Source of the DNA: Jongsikchunia kroppenstedtii DSM 45133
GTDB lineage: Bacteria; Actinomycetota; Actinomycetes; Mycobacteriales; Mycobacteriaceae
Assembly: GCF_000380485.1 (NCBI RefSeq)
Contig: NZ_AQYG01000047.1
Span: 186,001 to 250,000, forward strand
Reading direction: 5' to 3'
DNA: 64,000 nt
Shown: one piece after another, positions 55,698 through 64,000 of the stretch
How positions within the stretch are numbered: the stretch's first letter is position 1
Layout of the letters: each line of letters opens with the position of its first letter
The notes under the pieces: generated by a model
Database searches by the model: none
The model's input: only the letters and a program-made list of their open reading frames with translations
What the model was told of the DNA's origin: nothing
Translations under genes and position numbers: made by a program

Positions 55698-56419
55698 CGC
55701 TCCTCCTCCTGCTTACTGTCGGCCATCGGAGCGGGCTGTGCCCCAACGGTTTTTACGTTGTCTACATCGACAATGGGTACGTGTGTGGTGCATGCGCAGT
55801 CGCCGTTGGCGATGGTCGCCAACCGCTGCACATGCGTGCCGAGCACCTCGGCGAACATCGCCGTCTCCGCCTCGCACAGCTCCGGGAACTCCGCCGCCAC
55901 ATGCGCGACGGGGCAGTGGTGCTGGCAGATCTGCACGCCCGCGCCGACTCGCCGCGTCGTCGCGGAGAACCCCGCGGCGGTGAGCGCATCGGCGATCTGC
56001 TCGACGGTGCGCTCGGCGTTGTCGCCGCGGTCTATGTCGCCGACCATGGCCGCGACCCGATCGCGGGCGAAGTCCTCGACCGCGCTCTCGCCGCCGACAT
56101 CGCGCAGGCGACGCATCACGGCGACCGCGAGGTCGTCGTAGCCGTGCCGCAACTGGCCCCGGCCGCTGGGCGTCAGCTGATACCGCTTCGCCGGACGCCC
56201 GCGTCCCCGATCGGCCAGCTTCGGCGCCGGTGCGACCTCGACATCGCCCGATACGATCAGCGCATCCAGATGACGTCGCACGCCGGCGGCGCTGATTCCG
56301 AGCTGATCGCCTATCTCACCAGCGGTGATGGGTCCACGTTCGAGGATGTACTCGACCACCGACGCGCGAGTATGGCCATCCGTCCGGACGGCCGCATGCG
56401 CGGCGGTTGCGTTTTCCAC
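55694..56419 (-). CDS. sufR: SufR, Fe-S-binding transcriptional repressor of suf
   Basis: About 241 aa. N-terminal winged HTH ([36 protein letters not shown]), middle [19 protein letters not shown], and a C-terminal Cys set [23 protein letters not shown], the ligands for the sensing [4Fe-4S] cluster. I chose GTG 56419, which gives [10 protein letters not shown] at the N terminus; an earlier ATG at 56473 or 56527 is possible. It represses the suf operon when its cluster is loaded. The putative operator overlaps its start codon. Matches Rv1460. Confidence 0.9.
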   Translation of the reverse strand: MENATAAHAAVRTDGHTRASVVEYILERGPITAGEIGDQLGISAAGVRRHLDALIVSGDVEVAPAPKLADRGRGRPAKRYQLTPSGRGQLRHGYDDLAVAVMRRLRDVGGESAVEDFARDRVAAMVGDIDRGDNAERTVEQIADALTAAGFSATTRRVGAGVQICQHHCPVAHVAAEFPELCEAETAMFAEVLGTHVQRLATIANGDCACTTHVPIVDVDNVKTVGAQPAPMADSKQEEER

Positions 56420-56430
56420 AACACAAGTGT
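56416..56430. promoter_or_regulatory. SufR operator at the sufR-suf promoter
   Basis: On the minus strand ACACT-TGTGT-TGTGG, which matches the ACACT-N5-TGTGA element I recall for M. tuberculosis SufR with one mismatch. It overlaps the assigned GTG start, so a leaderless start and autorepression are likely. It also lies about 90 bp upstream of mptB. Confidence 0.6.
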
Positions 56431-56517
56431 GACTTAATTCGATAACCAGTGACAACCAAGGGTCACCTAAGGTCATTCCCGCGAGCAGGGTCCCGTCCGG
56501 CAGAACACACCGACGGT

Positions 56518-58383
56518 ATGGTCCCACCTGTGCCCCAGCCGCTGGACTATCTCGGATTGCGCCGCCCGCCGCGGCCGCCGATCACCGCCGACACCACCGG
56601 CGACTACGGCAGGTCCATGGCCCGGCTGCACGACGACCACTACGACGATCACCCGGACTCCCCCAACCTGACCCCTGAGGAGAACATCCGGTTCCACCGG
56701 ATTCGCATGCTCGGCACCACGGGCGCGGTCCTGATGCTCGTCGGCGCGCTCGGCACCGGCCAGCTGCCGGTGCTGCAGAACCCGCTGAACGGAATGCGCG
56801 TGCTGTCGCTGCCGTCCCGGATGTGGACCACCGCGCTGACGGTCAGCATCGCCGGCACCGTCATCCTGGTGATCGCCTGGCTGCTGATCGGCCGATATGC
56901 CGTCGGCCGCCTGTCGGTCGAACTCGCGCACGGCGACGCTCCGGTGCGCCGCATGACCCGCCGGCAGGCCGACCGCACCCTGCTGCTGTGGACGCTCCCG
57001 ATCATGGTGTCGCCGCCGCTGCTGTCCAAGGACGTGTACTCGTATCTGGCGCAGAGCGCGATCGCCGAGAAGGGCATGAATCCGTATCAGGTCAGTCCGG
57101 CCGCGGGGCTGGGCATCGACCATGTCTTCACCCGATCGGTGCCGAGCCTCTGGCGCGACACCCCGGCGCCCTACGGTCCGCTGTTCCTGTGGATCGGCGA
57201 GGGCATCACGAAGATCACCGGCACCGACATCCCCGCCGCCCTGGTGATGCACCGCGTCGTCGCGCTCTGCGGCATCGGCCTGATCGTCTGGGCCCTGCCC
57301 CGCCTCGCGACCCGCTGCGGCGTCTCCCCGGTGGCGGCACTGTGGCTCGGCGCGATGAATCCGCTGGTGGTACTGCATCTCATCGGCGGCATCCACAACG
57401 AGGCGCTGATGATCGGCCTGATGCTCGCCGGCATCGAACTGTGCTTCCGCGGCATCTACGGGGCCGAGCGGCTGCGCCGGCCCGGCAGCTGGCGGCCGAC
57501 GACGGGCGGATGGCTGATCATCGCCGGCGCCGTCGTCCTGGCCGCCTCGACCATGGTCAAGGTCACGTCCGTACTCGCGTTCGGCTTCGTCGCGATCGCG
57601 CTGGCGCGGCGCTGGGGCGCCACCCTGCCCGCGCTGCGTCACGCACCACTGCGCGAATTCTGGCCACGATCCAAACGCAGCGTGTACGCATTGCTCGGCG
57701 CGGGCGGGCTGCTCGGCTCGATCCTGGCGGTGGTGGTGGTCGCGGTCTGCGTCGGCACCGGCCTGGGATTCGGCTGGACGAAGACCCTCAACACCGGCGA
57801 CGTGGTCCGGTCGTGGATGTCGCTGTCCACCTTCATGTCGGTCACCGGCGGCCATATCGGGATCGCGCTCGGCCTGGGCGACCACACACAGGCGATTCTC
57901 GACGTCGCCCGGCCACTCGGCACGGCGATCGCGGCCGTGCTCGTCATCCGCTGGCTGCTGGCCGCCCTCGCCGGCCGACTCCATCCGCTCGGCGCGCTCG
58001 GCGTCGCTTTCGCCTCGGTGGTGTTGTTCTATCCGTTCGTGCAGCCCTGGTACCTGCTGTGGGCGCTGATCCCGCTGGCCGCCTGGGCGACCGGCCGCTG
58101 GTTCCGCATCATCTCGATTGCCATCAGCGCGATCATCTCGTTGGCGGTGTTGCCGACCGCCGCCGCGACCCGTGGTTACCAGATCAGCGAGGCGCTGGTG
58201 GCCGCCGTGCCGATCGTGGCGATCACGATGGCGCTGTTCCTCGAACGCTTCCGGATTCGATCCGGCGGCGACGGCCCATCGGACGAACCGGGCGGACCGG
58301 AGGCGTCGCGCAGCGCCCGGGCACTGTTAGCTGAACCACTCCGTCGATGGCGCGCCGACAAGGCCGCTGCCACACGTGACTAA
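56518..58383 (+). CDS. mptB: alpha-1,6-mannosyltransferase MptB-like (GT-C)
   Basis: 621 aa. Start ATG 56518 (MVPPVPQPLDYLGLRR); GTG 56449 is a longer option. About 13 transmembrane helices; after the first, extracellular loops contain LLSKDVYSYLAQSAIAEKGMNPYQVSPAAGLG (the GT-C Asp-rich loop, with SKDVYSY), DTPAPYGPLFL and NPLVVLHLIGGIHNEALMIG. These are MptA/MptB hallmarks: polyprenyl-phosphate mannose is used to build the mannan core of lipomannan. Divergent from sufR. Matches Rv1459c. Confidence 0.9.
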   Translation: MVPPVPQPLDYLGLRRPPRPPITADTTGDYGRSMARLHDDHYDDHPDSPNLTPEENIRFHRIRMLGTTGAVLMLVGALGTGQLPVLQNPLNGMRVLSLPSRMWTTALTVSIAGTVILVIAWLLIGRYAVGRLSVELAHGDAPVRRMTRRQADRTLLLWTLPIMVSPPLLSKDVYSYLAQSAIAEKGMNPYQVSPAAGLGIDHVFTRSVPSLWRDTPAPYGPLFLWIGEGITKITGTDIPAALVMHRVVALCGIGLIVWALPRLATRCGVSPVAALWLGAMNPLVVLHLIGGIHNEALMIGLMLAGIELCFRGIYGAERLRRPGSWRPTTGGWLIIAGAVVLAASTMVKVTSVLAFGFVAIALARRWGATLPALRHAPLREFWPRSKRSVYALLGAGGLLGSILAVVVVAVCVGTGLGFGWTKTLNTGDVVRSWMSLSTFMSVTGGHIGIALGLGDHTQAILDVARPLGTAIAAVLVIRWLLAALAGRLHPLGALGVAFASVVLFYPFVQPWYLLWALIPLAAWATGRWFRIISIAISAIISLAVLPTAAATRGYQISEALVAAVPIVAITMALFLERFRIRSGGDGPSDEPGGPEASRSARALLAEPLRRWRADKAAATRD

Positions 58384-58394
58384 CCTGGTCAGAC

Positions 58395-59395
<1,001 letters not shown>

Positions 59396-59399
<4 letters not shown>

Positions 59400-60190
59400 C
59401 CACACCCCCCAAGGCCGCCAACCGTTTTCCCGTCGGCACGTTCGCACCTGCACCGCAGGCCGCGCCGATGTGGCGGATGCTGCTCGCGCAGTCGATGCTG
59501 GAGCTGCGCCTGATCCTGCGACACGGCGAACAGCTGCTGCTGACCCTGTTCATCCCGATCACCCTGCTGGTCGGGCTGTGCCTGCTGCCGATCGGCGACA
59601 TCGGCGAATCGAAGCCCGGTCTGTTCGTGCCCGCGATCATGACGGTCGCGGTGATGTCGACGGCATTCACCGGCCAGGCCATCGCCGTCGGGTTCGACCG
59701 GCGGTATGGCGCGCTCAAACGTCTTGGCGCGACGCCGCTTCCGCGTTGGGGTCTCATCGCCGGCAAACAGATCGCGGTCGTCATCGTCGTCATTCTGCAG
59801 GCACTGATCGTCGGCGCGATCGGGCTGGCGCTGGGCTGGCGTCCCGACGTGGTCGGCCTGCTGATCGGCGCCGTCGCGATCGCCGTGGGCACGTTCACCT
59901 TCGCGGCGCTGGGCCTGCTGCTCGGCGGAACGCTCAAGGCCGAGATCGTGCTCGCCCTGGCGAATCTGTTGTGGTTCGCCATGATCGGCATCGGCAGCCT
60001 GGCCGTCATGGGTCACCGGGTGCCGGACGCCGCGCACTGGGTGGCCCGCTCGATACCGTCCGGCGCGCTCAGCGAGGCGTTGCACCGCGCGACGGCGAGC
60101 GGCACCGTGGACTGGTACGGCTTCGCGATTCTCCTGGTGTGGGGCGCCATCGGCAGCGCCGCCGCCGTCCGCTACTTCCGATTCTCCTGA
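59396..60190 (+). CDS. ABC transporter permease (ABC-2 type)
   Basis: 264 aa; ATG at 59396 from the ATGA overlap. ABC-2 permease with 6 helices: LRLILRHGEQLLLTLFIPITLLVG, MTVAVMSTAFTGQAIAVGFDRRYGALKRLGATPL (the RR..G.lk.l..tpl loop contacting the ATPase), and the C-terminal ILLVWGAIGSAAAVRYF. Exporter partner of the preceding ATPase. Matches Rv1457c. Confidence 0.93.
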
Positions 60191-60209
60191 AATTCCACGC
60201 CAGAAAGAT

Positions 60210-61223
60210 GTGTACGCCCTGATGCCTGATGGTCAAGACCTCGCCACGAGGCGCAACCCCTTCACCTGGTTGGTATTCCGGCTGCCGGAACCGTCGCGGC
60301 GGCTGCAAGTCGGCATCGCGATCGCCGTCGTCCTCACCCAGGCGGGCATCGCGGTCACCGGGTCGATCGTGCGCGTCACCTCGTCCGGTCTGGGCTGCCC
60401 GACGTGGCCGAAGTGCTTCCCCGACAGCCTGACTCCCACCTCCAACTCCAACGTCGCGGGATTCCACCAGGCGATCGAGTTCGGCAACCGGATGCTGACC
60501 TACGTCGTGGTGGCCGCGGCAGCGGCGATCGTCATCGCCGTCGTGCGCGCGGGCCGTCGCCGCGAGGTCAAGATGTACGCGTGGTTCATCCCCGGTTCGA
60601 CCATCGTGCAGGCGATCGTCGGCGGCATCACCGTGCGCACCGGTCTGCTGTGGTGGACGGTCGCGATCCACATGCTGCTGTCGATGGCGATGGTCTGGAT
60701 CTCGGTGCTGCTGCTCGAAAAGGTGCGGCAGGACGACGCGGGATCGGTACGGGTTCTGACACCCGCCCCGATCCGGTGGCTGACCGCGATCAGCGCCGTG
60801 GTGCTCACGGGCGCGCTGATCGCCGGGACGATGGTCACCGGTGCGGGGCCGCACGCCGGCGACAAGAGCGCCGACGATCCGGTCAAGCGGCTCGATGAAC
60901 CCATCGTCGACCTGGTGCATTTCCACGCGGACTTCGTGATCGCGTACGTCTCGATCCTGATCGCGTTGGCGTTCGCGCTGCTGGCGCTCGGCACCACCCA
61001 GCAGGTGCGCCGGCGGCTGTACGTCGTGCTGGCGGTCGCGGTGGCGCAGGGCCTGATCGGCCTCATCCAGTACTGGACCAACGTGCCCGCGGTGCTGGTG
61101 GTGTTCCACGTCGCCGGTGCGGCCGCCTGCGTCGGGACCACCGCGGCGCTCTGGGCCGGTCAGCGACCGCGTACGGCGGTCCGCGAGGCAGACGCCGAGC
61201 CCTCGACTCTCGTCGCGAAGTAA
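60210..61223 (+). CDS. ctaA: heme A synthase CtaA/Cox15
   Basis: 337 aa, GTG start. Eight transmembrane helices. It converts heme O to heme A for cytochrome aa3. Heme-ligand His in GFHQAIEFGNR (loop), VAIHMLLS, LVHFHADF and VVFHVAGA; redox Cys pair SGLGCPTWPKCFP in the first extracellular loop, as in actinobacterial CtaA. The C terminus is a short hydrophilic tail. Matches Rv1456c, 19 bp after the ABC permease. Confidence 0.95.
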   Translation: MYALMPDGQDLATRRNPFTWLVFRLPEPSRRLQVGIAIAVVLTQAGIAVTGSIVRVTSSGLGCPTWPKCFPDSLTPTSNSNVAGFHQAIEFGNRMLTYVVVAAAAAIVIAVVRAGRRREVKMYAWFIPGSTIVQAIVGGITVRTGLLWWTVAIHMLLSMAMVWISVLLLEKVRQDDAGSVRVLTPAPIRWLTAISAVVLTGALIAGTMVTGAGPHAGDKSADDPVKRLDEPIVDLVHFHADFVIAYVSILIALAFALLALGTTQQVRRRLYVVLAVAVAQGLIGLIQYWTNVPAVLVVFHVAGAAACVGTTAALWAGQRPRTAVREADAEPSTLVAK

Positions 61224-61248
61224 TCGCGCGGAATCCGGCCCGGGCGAA

Positions 61249-61620
61249 CTAGCTCTGGACGATCTTGGCGTTGCGCGCCTTGGGGAAATGCCGTGAATGC
61301 GCCACCCAGCCGGCCATCTTGCGGATGTGGCCGGGACGCGGATTCGCCGTCGAGACCAACTCGCGGGTCCACTCCTCCGACACGGTCACGCCTTCCACCG
61401 CATCGACGACCGCATTCGCCGTATCCACATCCGCGACGACCTCGTCGCCGAGAATCCCGCCATCGGCGGCGACGAGCGTGATCCGCACGCCGGCGCTGCC
61501 GATCGGCTGCAGAAGGGCGGTCGCCGAGCCGCCGTTGCGGGCGACATAGCTCTTGACCATCCGGATCACTCCAGCCGGGGCGGTGGCGGTTGCTTCGCTG
61601 GTGGCGGCAGGCTCTGACAT
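61249..61620 (-). CDS. conserved actinobacterial protein (Rv1455-like)
   Basis: 123 aa. The ATG at 61620 (MSEPAATSEATATAP) is chosen; the frame is open much longer only as an antisense of qor. Core: GVIRMVKSYVARNGGSATALLQPIGSAGVRITLVAADGGILGDEVVADVDTA. No catalytic motif. It sits between ctaA and qor on the opposite strand, as Rv1455 does in M. tuberculosis. Function unknown. Confidence 0.8.
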   Translation of the reverse strand: MSEPAATSEATATAPAGVIRMVKSYVARNGGSATALLQPIGSAGVRITLVAADGGILGDEVVADVDTANAVVDAVEGVTVSEEWTRELVSTANPRPGHIRKMAGWVAHSRHFPKARNAKIVQS

Positions 61621-61641
61621 GGAAGCGAGCATACTGGACCG

Positions 61642-62607
61642 ATGCGTGCGATCCAGATCACCAGTACCGGCGAACCCGATGTCATGCAGTACACGGAGCT
61701 GCCCGACCCGACACCCGAGCCCGGCGAGGTCGTGGTTCACGTCGGCGCCGCGGGCGTCAATTTCATCGACACCTACCAGCGCAGCGGAATGTATGAGCTG
61801 CCCCTGCCGCTGGTTCTCGGCTCCGAGGGGGCGGGCACGGTCGTGGCGATCGGCGACGGGGTCACCACCGTCGAGATCGGCGATCGGGTGGCCTGGTGCA
61901 ACACGCTGGGCAGCTATGCCGAACTGGTCCGGGTTCGCGCCGACCGCCTGGTCCACGTGCCCTCGGACGTGGACGACCCCACCGCTGCATCCATCCTGCT
62001 GCAGGGAATCACAGCGCACTATCTGCTGGACGGCAGCGCTCACCCCGAGGACGGGGACGCGATCCTGGTCCACGCCGGGGCGGGCGGCGTCGGTCTGATC
62101 CTCACTCAGCTGGCGAAAGCCAAGGGCCTGACCGTGATCACCACCGTGTCCACCGACGCGAAGGCCGAGCTCTCGGCCGAGGCCGGGGCCGATCATGTGC
62201 TGCGGTACGGAGCGGATCTGCCGGAGAAGGTACGCGCGCTCACCGGCGAGCTCGGTGTCGCCGTCGCCTACGACGGCGTCGGCAAGGACACCTTCGAACT
62301 CAGCCTGGCGGCCACCCGTGTGCGCGGGATGGTCGTGCTGTTCGGAGCCGCGAGTGGCCCGGTACCGCCGTTCGACCTGCAACGACTCAATCCGGCCGGC
62401 TCGCTCACCGTCACCCGACCGACGCTCGCCCACTTCATCGCCGATCCCGGCGAATTCCGTTGGCGGGCCGGCGATGTCATGTCGGCGGTCGCATCCGGCG
62501 CAGTGACCGTCACGGTGGGCGCGCGCTACGCCCTCGACGATGCCGCGACGGCGCATGCCGACCTGCAGGCGCGCAAGACCACCGGCTCGGTCGTCCTGCT
62601 CCCCTAA
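61642..62607 (+). CDS. qor: quinone oxidoreductase (zeta-crystallin-like MDR)
   Basis: 321 aa MDR enzyme without Zn ligands. GVNFIDTYQRSGMY, SEGAGTVVAIG, ASILLQGITAHYLL, and the NADPH motif VHAGAGGVGLILTQLAKAKG, all Qor-typical. It reduces quinones by one electron with NADPH. Matches Rv1454c. Divergent from the small Rv1455-like gene by 21 bp. Confidence 0.95.
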   Translation: MRAIQITSTGEPDVMQYTELPDPTPEPGEVVVHVGAAGVNFIDTYQRSGMYELPLPLVLGSEGAGTVVAIGDGVTTVEIGDRVAWCNTLGSYAELVRVRADRLVHVPSDVDDPTAASILLQGITAHYLLDGSAHPEDGDAILVHAGAGGVGLILTQLAKAKGLTVITTVSTDAKAELSAEAGADHVLRYGADLPEKVRALTGELGVAVAYDGVGKDTFELSLAATRVRGMVVLFGAASGPVPPFDLQRLNPAGSLTVTRPTLAHFIADPGEFRWRAGDVMSAVASGAVTVTVGARYALDDAATAHADLQARKTTGSVVLLP

Positions 62608-62681
62608 ACCGGATCCTTAGACCGGGAACCCGACCGGCGCCCGCCGCGTCCTATCGACACCCACCCTGTCGAGGAGGACCG

Positions 62682-62972
62682 ATGACGTCGCCAGGAATGA
62701 CCGTCGACGTGGACCATGTCCGCGGGATCGTCGACCACTGGACCGCCAGTGGAAAACGGTTGTCCGGGTTGCATTTTCCGGAGTTCGCGGGCGTGTCGGC
62801 GCCCGGCAGCGCCGTCGCGGCCGCCTTGCGGTCACTCCGCGATCCGACTGAACGGGCCTGCGCGGATATCGGCGAGCGGCTGGCGGGGCTCGCCGATGCC
62901 GCCGACGACTTCCTGCGAAAGACCACCGGCATCGATACGTCCGCCGCGGAGTCGTTCCCGGGCCACCGATGA
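62682..62972 (+). CDS. EspC/WXG100-like small helical protein
   Basis: 96 aa with a very good SD (GAGGAGG). Helix-rich: MTVDVDHVRGIVDHWTASGKRLSG, then SAVAAALRSLRDPTERACADIGERLAGLADAADDFLRKTTGID. Its size and helix-turn-helix pattern resemble EspC/ESX-associated proteins of actinobacteria. Coupled (ATGA overlap) to the DUF1023-like gene, so both may form a pair exported by a type VII system; no ESX genes are in the window. Confidence 0.55.
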   Translation: MTSPGMTVDVDHVRGIVDHWTASGKRLSGLHFPEFAGVSAPGSAVAAALRSLRDPTERACADIGERLAGLADAADDFLRKTTGIDTSAAESFPGHR

Positions 62973-64000
62973 GCCGGATGTCGATCGCCGAGGTGCGCAG
63001 CTGGAACACCGGCACCTTCGGGACCGCCGCGGGGGCGGCATCGGCCCGTGCCGCGGATATCGACAGCTCGATGACGACCGCCGACGAGGCGGTGGGCGCG
63101 GCCGACGAGTGGGCGGGACCGAGCGGCGACGCCGCCCGACGCGGCTTTCACACCGCACTCGAGCAGAGCCGCGAACTGCGAAACCTATTGCTCTGCATCG
63201 CCGATGACGCAGCCGACGCGGACCGCGAGGTCGGCTCGGCGCGCAACCATCTGCTCGAGCTGGTGAACAGCTGCCGTCCCGACGTGGTCGGCGATGACGG
63301 CGCCGTCATCGATCCCGACGGCAATCCGGTGCCGGACGCCACCGCGCGCGTCCGGGCGGCATTGGCCGAGGTCTACCGGCAGGACGGGCTCTTCGCAGCG
63401 GTCCTCGCCGAGACGGCGCAGGCACTGCGCCTGGCGGTCACCGACCCGGCACGGGTGCCCGCCCCGAACGGCGCCACGACGAGCGCCGCCGCCGTGATCG
63501 CGCAGTTGCGGGATATGAGCATCGGAGAACGACAGGACTACTTCGCGCGCCTGTCCCCCGCCGAACAACGCGTCCTGCTGTCTGCGGATCCGGTGACGAT
63601 CGGCAACACCGACGGTGTGCCGTTCGGCCTGCGCATCGCCGCCAATGATGTGAACATCCGCAACGCGCGTGACGCAGAGCTGCGCAAGCAGCCCGCGAAA
63701 CGCGACCAGGCGCTCATCGACCGATACACGGCGATGGTCGACACACCGATCGAGGAGCCGAATCTCCGAGACCATCGGGCCCACAACGACAACACGACCG
63801 AACGACAGTTCGTCGCCTTCGACCCCCGCGGTCAGGGCCGGTGGATCGAGCAGATCGGACGAATCACGCCGGCCGCCAAGGGCGTCGGCGTGTATGTGCC
63901 GGGCACCGGAACGACGCTGGCCGGCAGCGACCGGAATCATGAATCGGCGCGCAATCTGGCACGGCAGTCCGGCAGTGCGGTCTTCGTGTACGTCAACGGC
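62969..64000 (+). CDS. DUF1023-type alpha/beta hydrolase with WXG-like N terminus (3' truncated)
   Basis: At least 344 aa, open to the right edge. The N terminus is a WXG-type helical hairpin (EVRSWNTGTFGTAAGAASARAAD...AADEWAGPSGDAARRGF, with W-A-G at the turn). From about residue 175 a DUF1023 hydrolase begins: FDPRGQGRWIEQIG and VGVYVPGTGTTLAGSDRNHESARNLA, the block before the nucleophile elbow, which lies past the edge. Such actinobacterial proteins are thought to be esterases or cell-surface hydrolases. GTG/ATG start is set by the ATGA overlap with the preceding gene. Confidence 0.75.
   Translation, partial: MSRMSIAEVRSWNTGTFGTAAGAASARAADIDSSMTTADEAVGAADEWAGPSGDAARRGFHTALEQSRELRNLLLCIADDAADADREVGSARNHLLELVNSCRPDVVGDDGAVIDPDGNPVPDATARVRAALAEVYRQDGLFAAVLAETAQALRLAVTDPARVPAPNGATTSAAAVIAQLRDMSIGERQDYFARLSPAEQRVLLSADPVTIGNTDGVPFGLRIAANDVNIRNARDAELRKQPAKRDQALIDRYTAMVDTPIEEPNLRDHRAHNDNTTERQFVAFDPRGQGRWIEQIGRITPAAKGVGVYVPGTGTTLAGSDRNHESARNLARQSGSAVFVYVNG

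Overview
The window comes from a high-GC actinobacterium of the mycolic-acid-producing order Mycobacteriales (Gordonia, Williamsia, Nocardia, Rhodococcus or Mycobacterium type). The evidence is an InhA/FabG1 (FAS-II) pair, a RipA-type peptidoglycan hydrolase, an MptB-type mannosyltransferase, a DUF3068 envelope protein, an AcnR-controlled aconitase, a SufR-controlled suf operon and a SigF/RsbW module. From memory, gene order at both ends matches the M. tuberculosis Rv1454c-Rv1486c region, read in reverse: hemH-inhA-fabG1-VWA-DUF58-moxR1-ripA-Rv1476-acn-acnR on the left, and ABC-F (Rv1473), trxA (Rv1470), sufT-U-S-C-D-B-R, mptB, ABC pair, ctaA, Rv1455 and qor on the right. The genus cannot be fixed from sequence alone.

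Left core (1-13.3 kb). One co-directional minus-strand run carries moxR1, DUF58, VWA, fabG1, inhA, ferrochelatase, an SRPBCC protein and a NUDIX hydrolase. ripA starts at a TTG behind a strong SD and has a foldable leader. Aconitase is transcribed the other way behind a perfect 24-bp palindrome that looks like the AcnR operator, and acnR follows it.

Middle (13.3-43.3 kb) is about 30 kb placed between acnR and the ABC-F gene, which are near neighbours in M. tuberculosis, so it is accessory relative to that genome. It holds a SAM methyltransferase, an acyl-CoA ligase, a secreted GH5 endoglycoceramidase-like glycosidase, three MFS transporters with an ABATE/CGNR regulator, and a TetR-controlled kinase/SDR/acyl-CoA dehydrogenase operon whose last gene is frameshifted. 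Next come a metabolite/H+ symporter, a CorA-like transporter, two tiny charged proteins, and an F420-type LLM oxidoreductase with a SnoaL-like partner. The most unusual part is 31-42.3 kb: a six-gene, translationally coupled Hyf/complex-I-like operon (30966-38494). Its large subunit has lost the L1 and L2 Cys motifs for NiFe, and its small subunit has lost all four cluster cysteines, while the proton-pumping subunits look intact. It is divergent from a second coupled operon encoding a universal stress protein and two different MutS-like ATPases without mismatch-recognition domains, both with Asn in place of the Walker B Asp.

Right core (43.3-64 kb). ABC-F, an SDR, a DUF3068 protein overlapping trxA tail to tail, CsbD, and a stress-sigma module (rsbW-sigF, divergent from a STAS protein lacking the phospho-Ser) are followed by the complete suf operon for Fe-S assembly. 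Beyond its divergent promoter lie mptB, an ABC exporter pair, heme A synthase, a small conserved protein and quinone oxidoreductase. At the right edge is a small EspC/WXG-like protein coupled to a truncated DUF1023 alpha/beta hydrolase. I see no tRNA, rRNA, insertion sequence, phage gene or CRISPR array.
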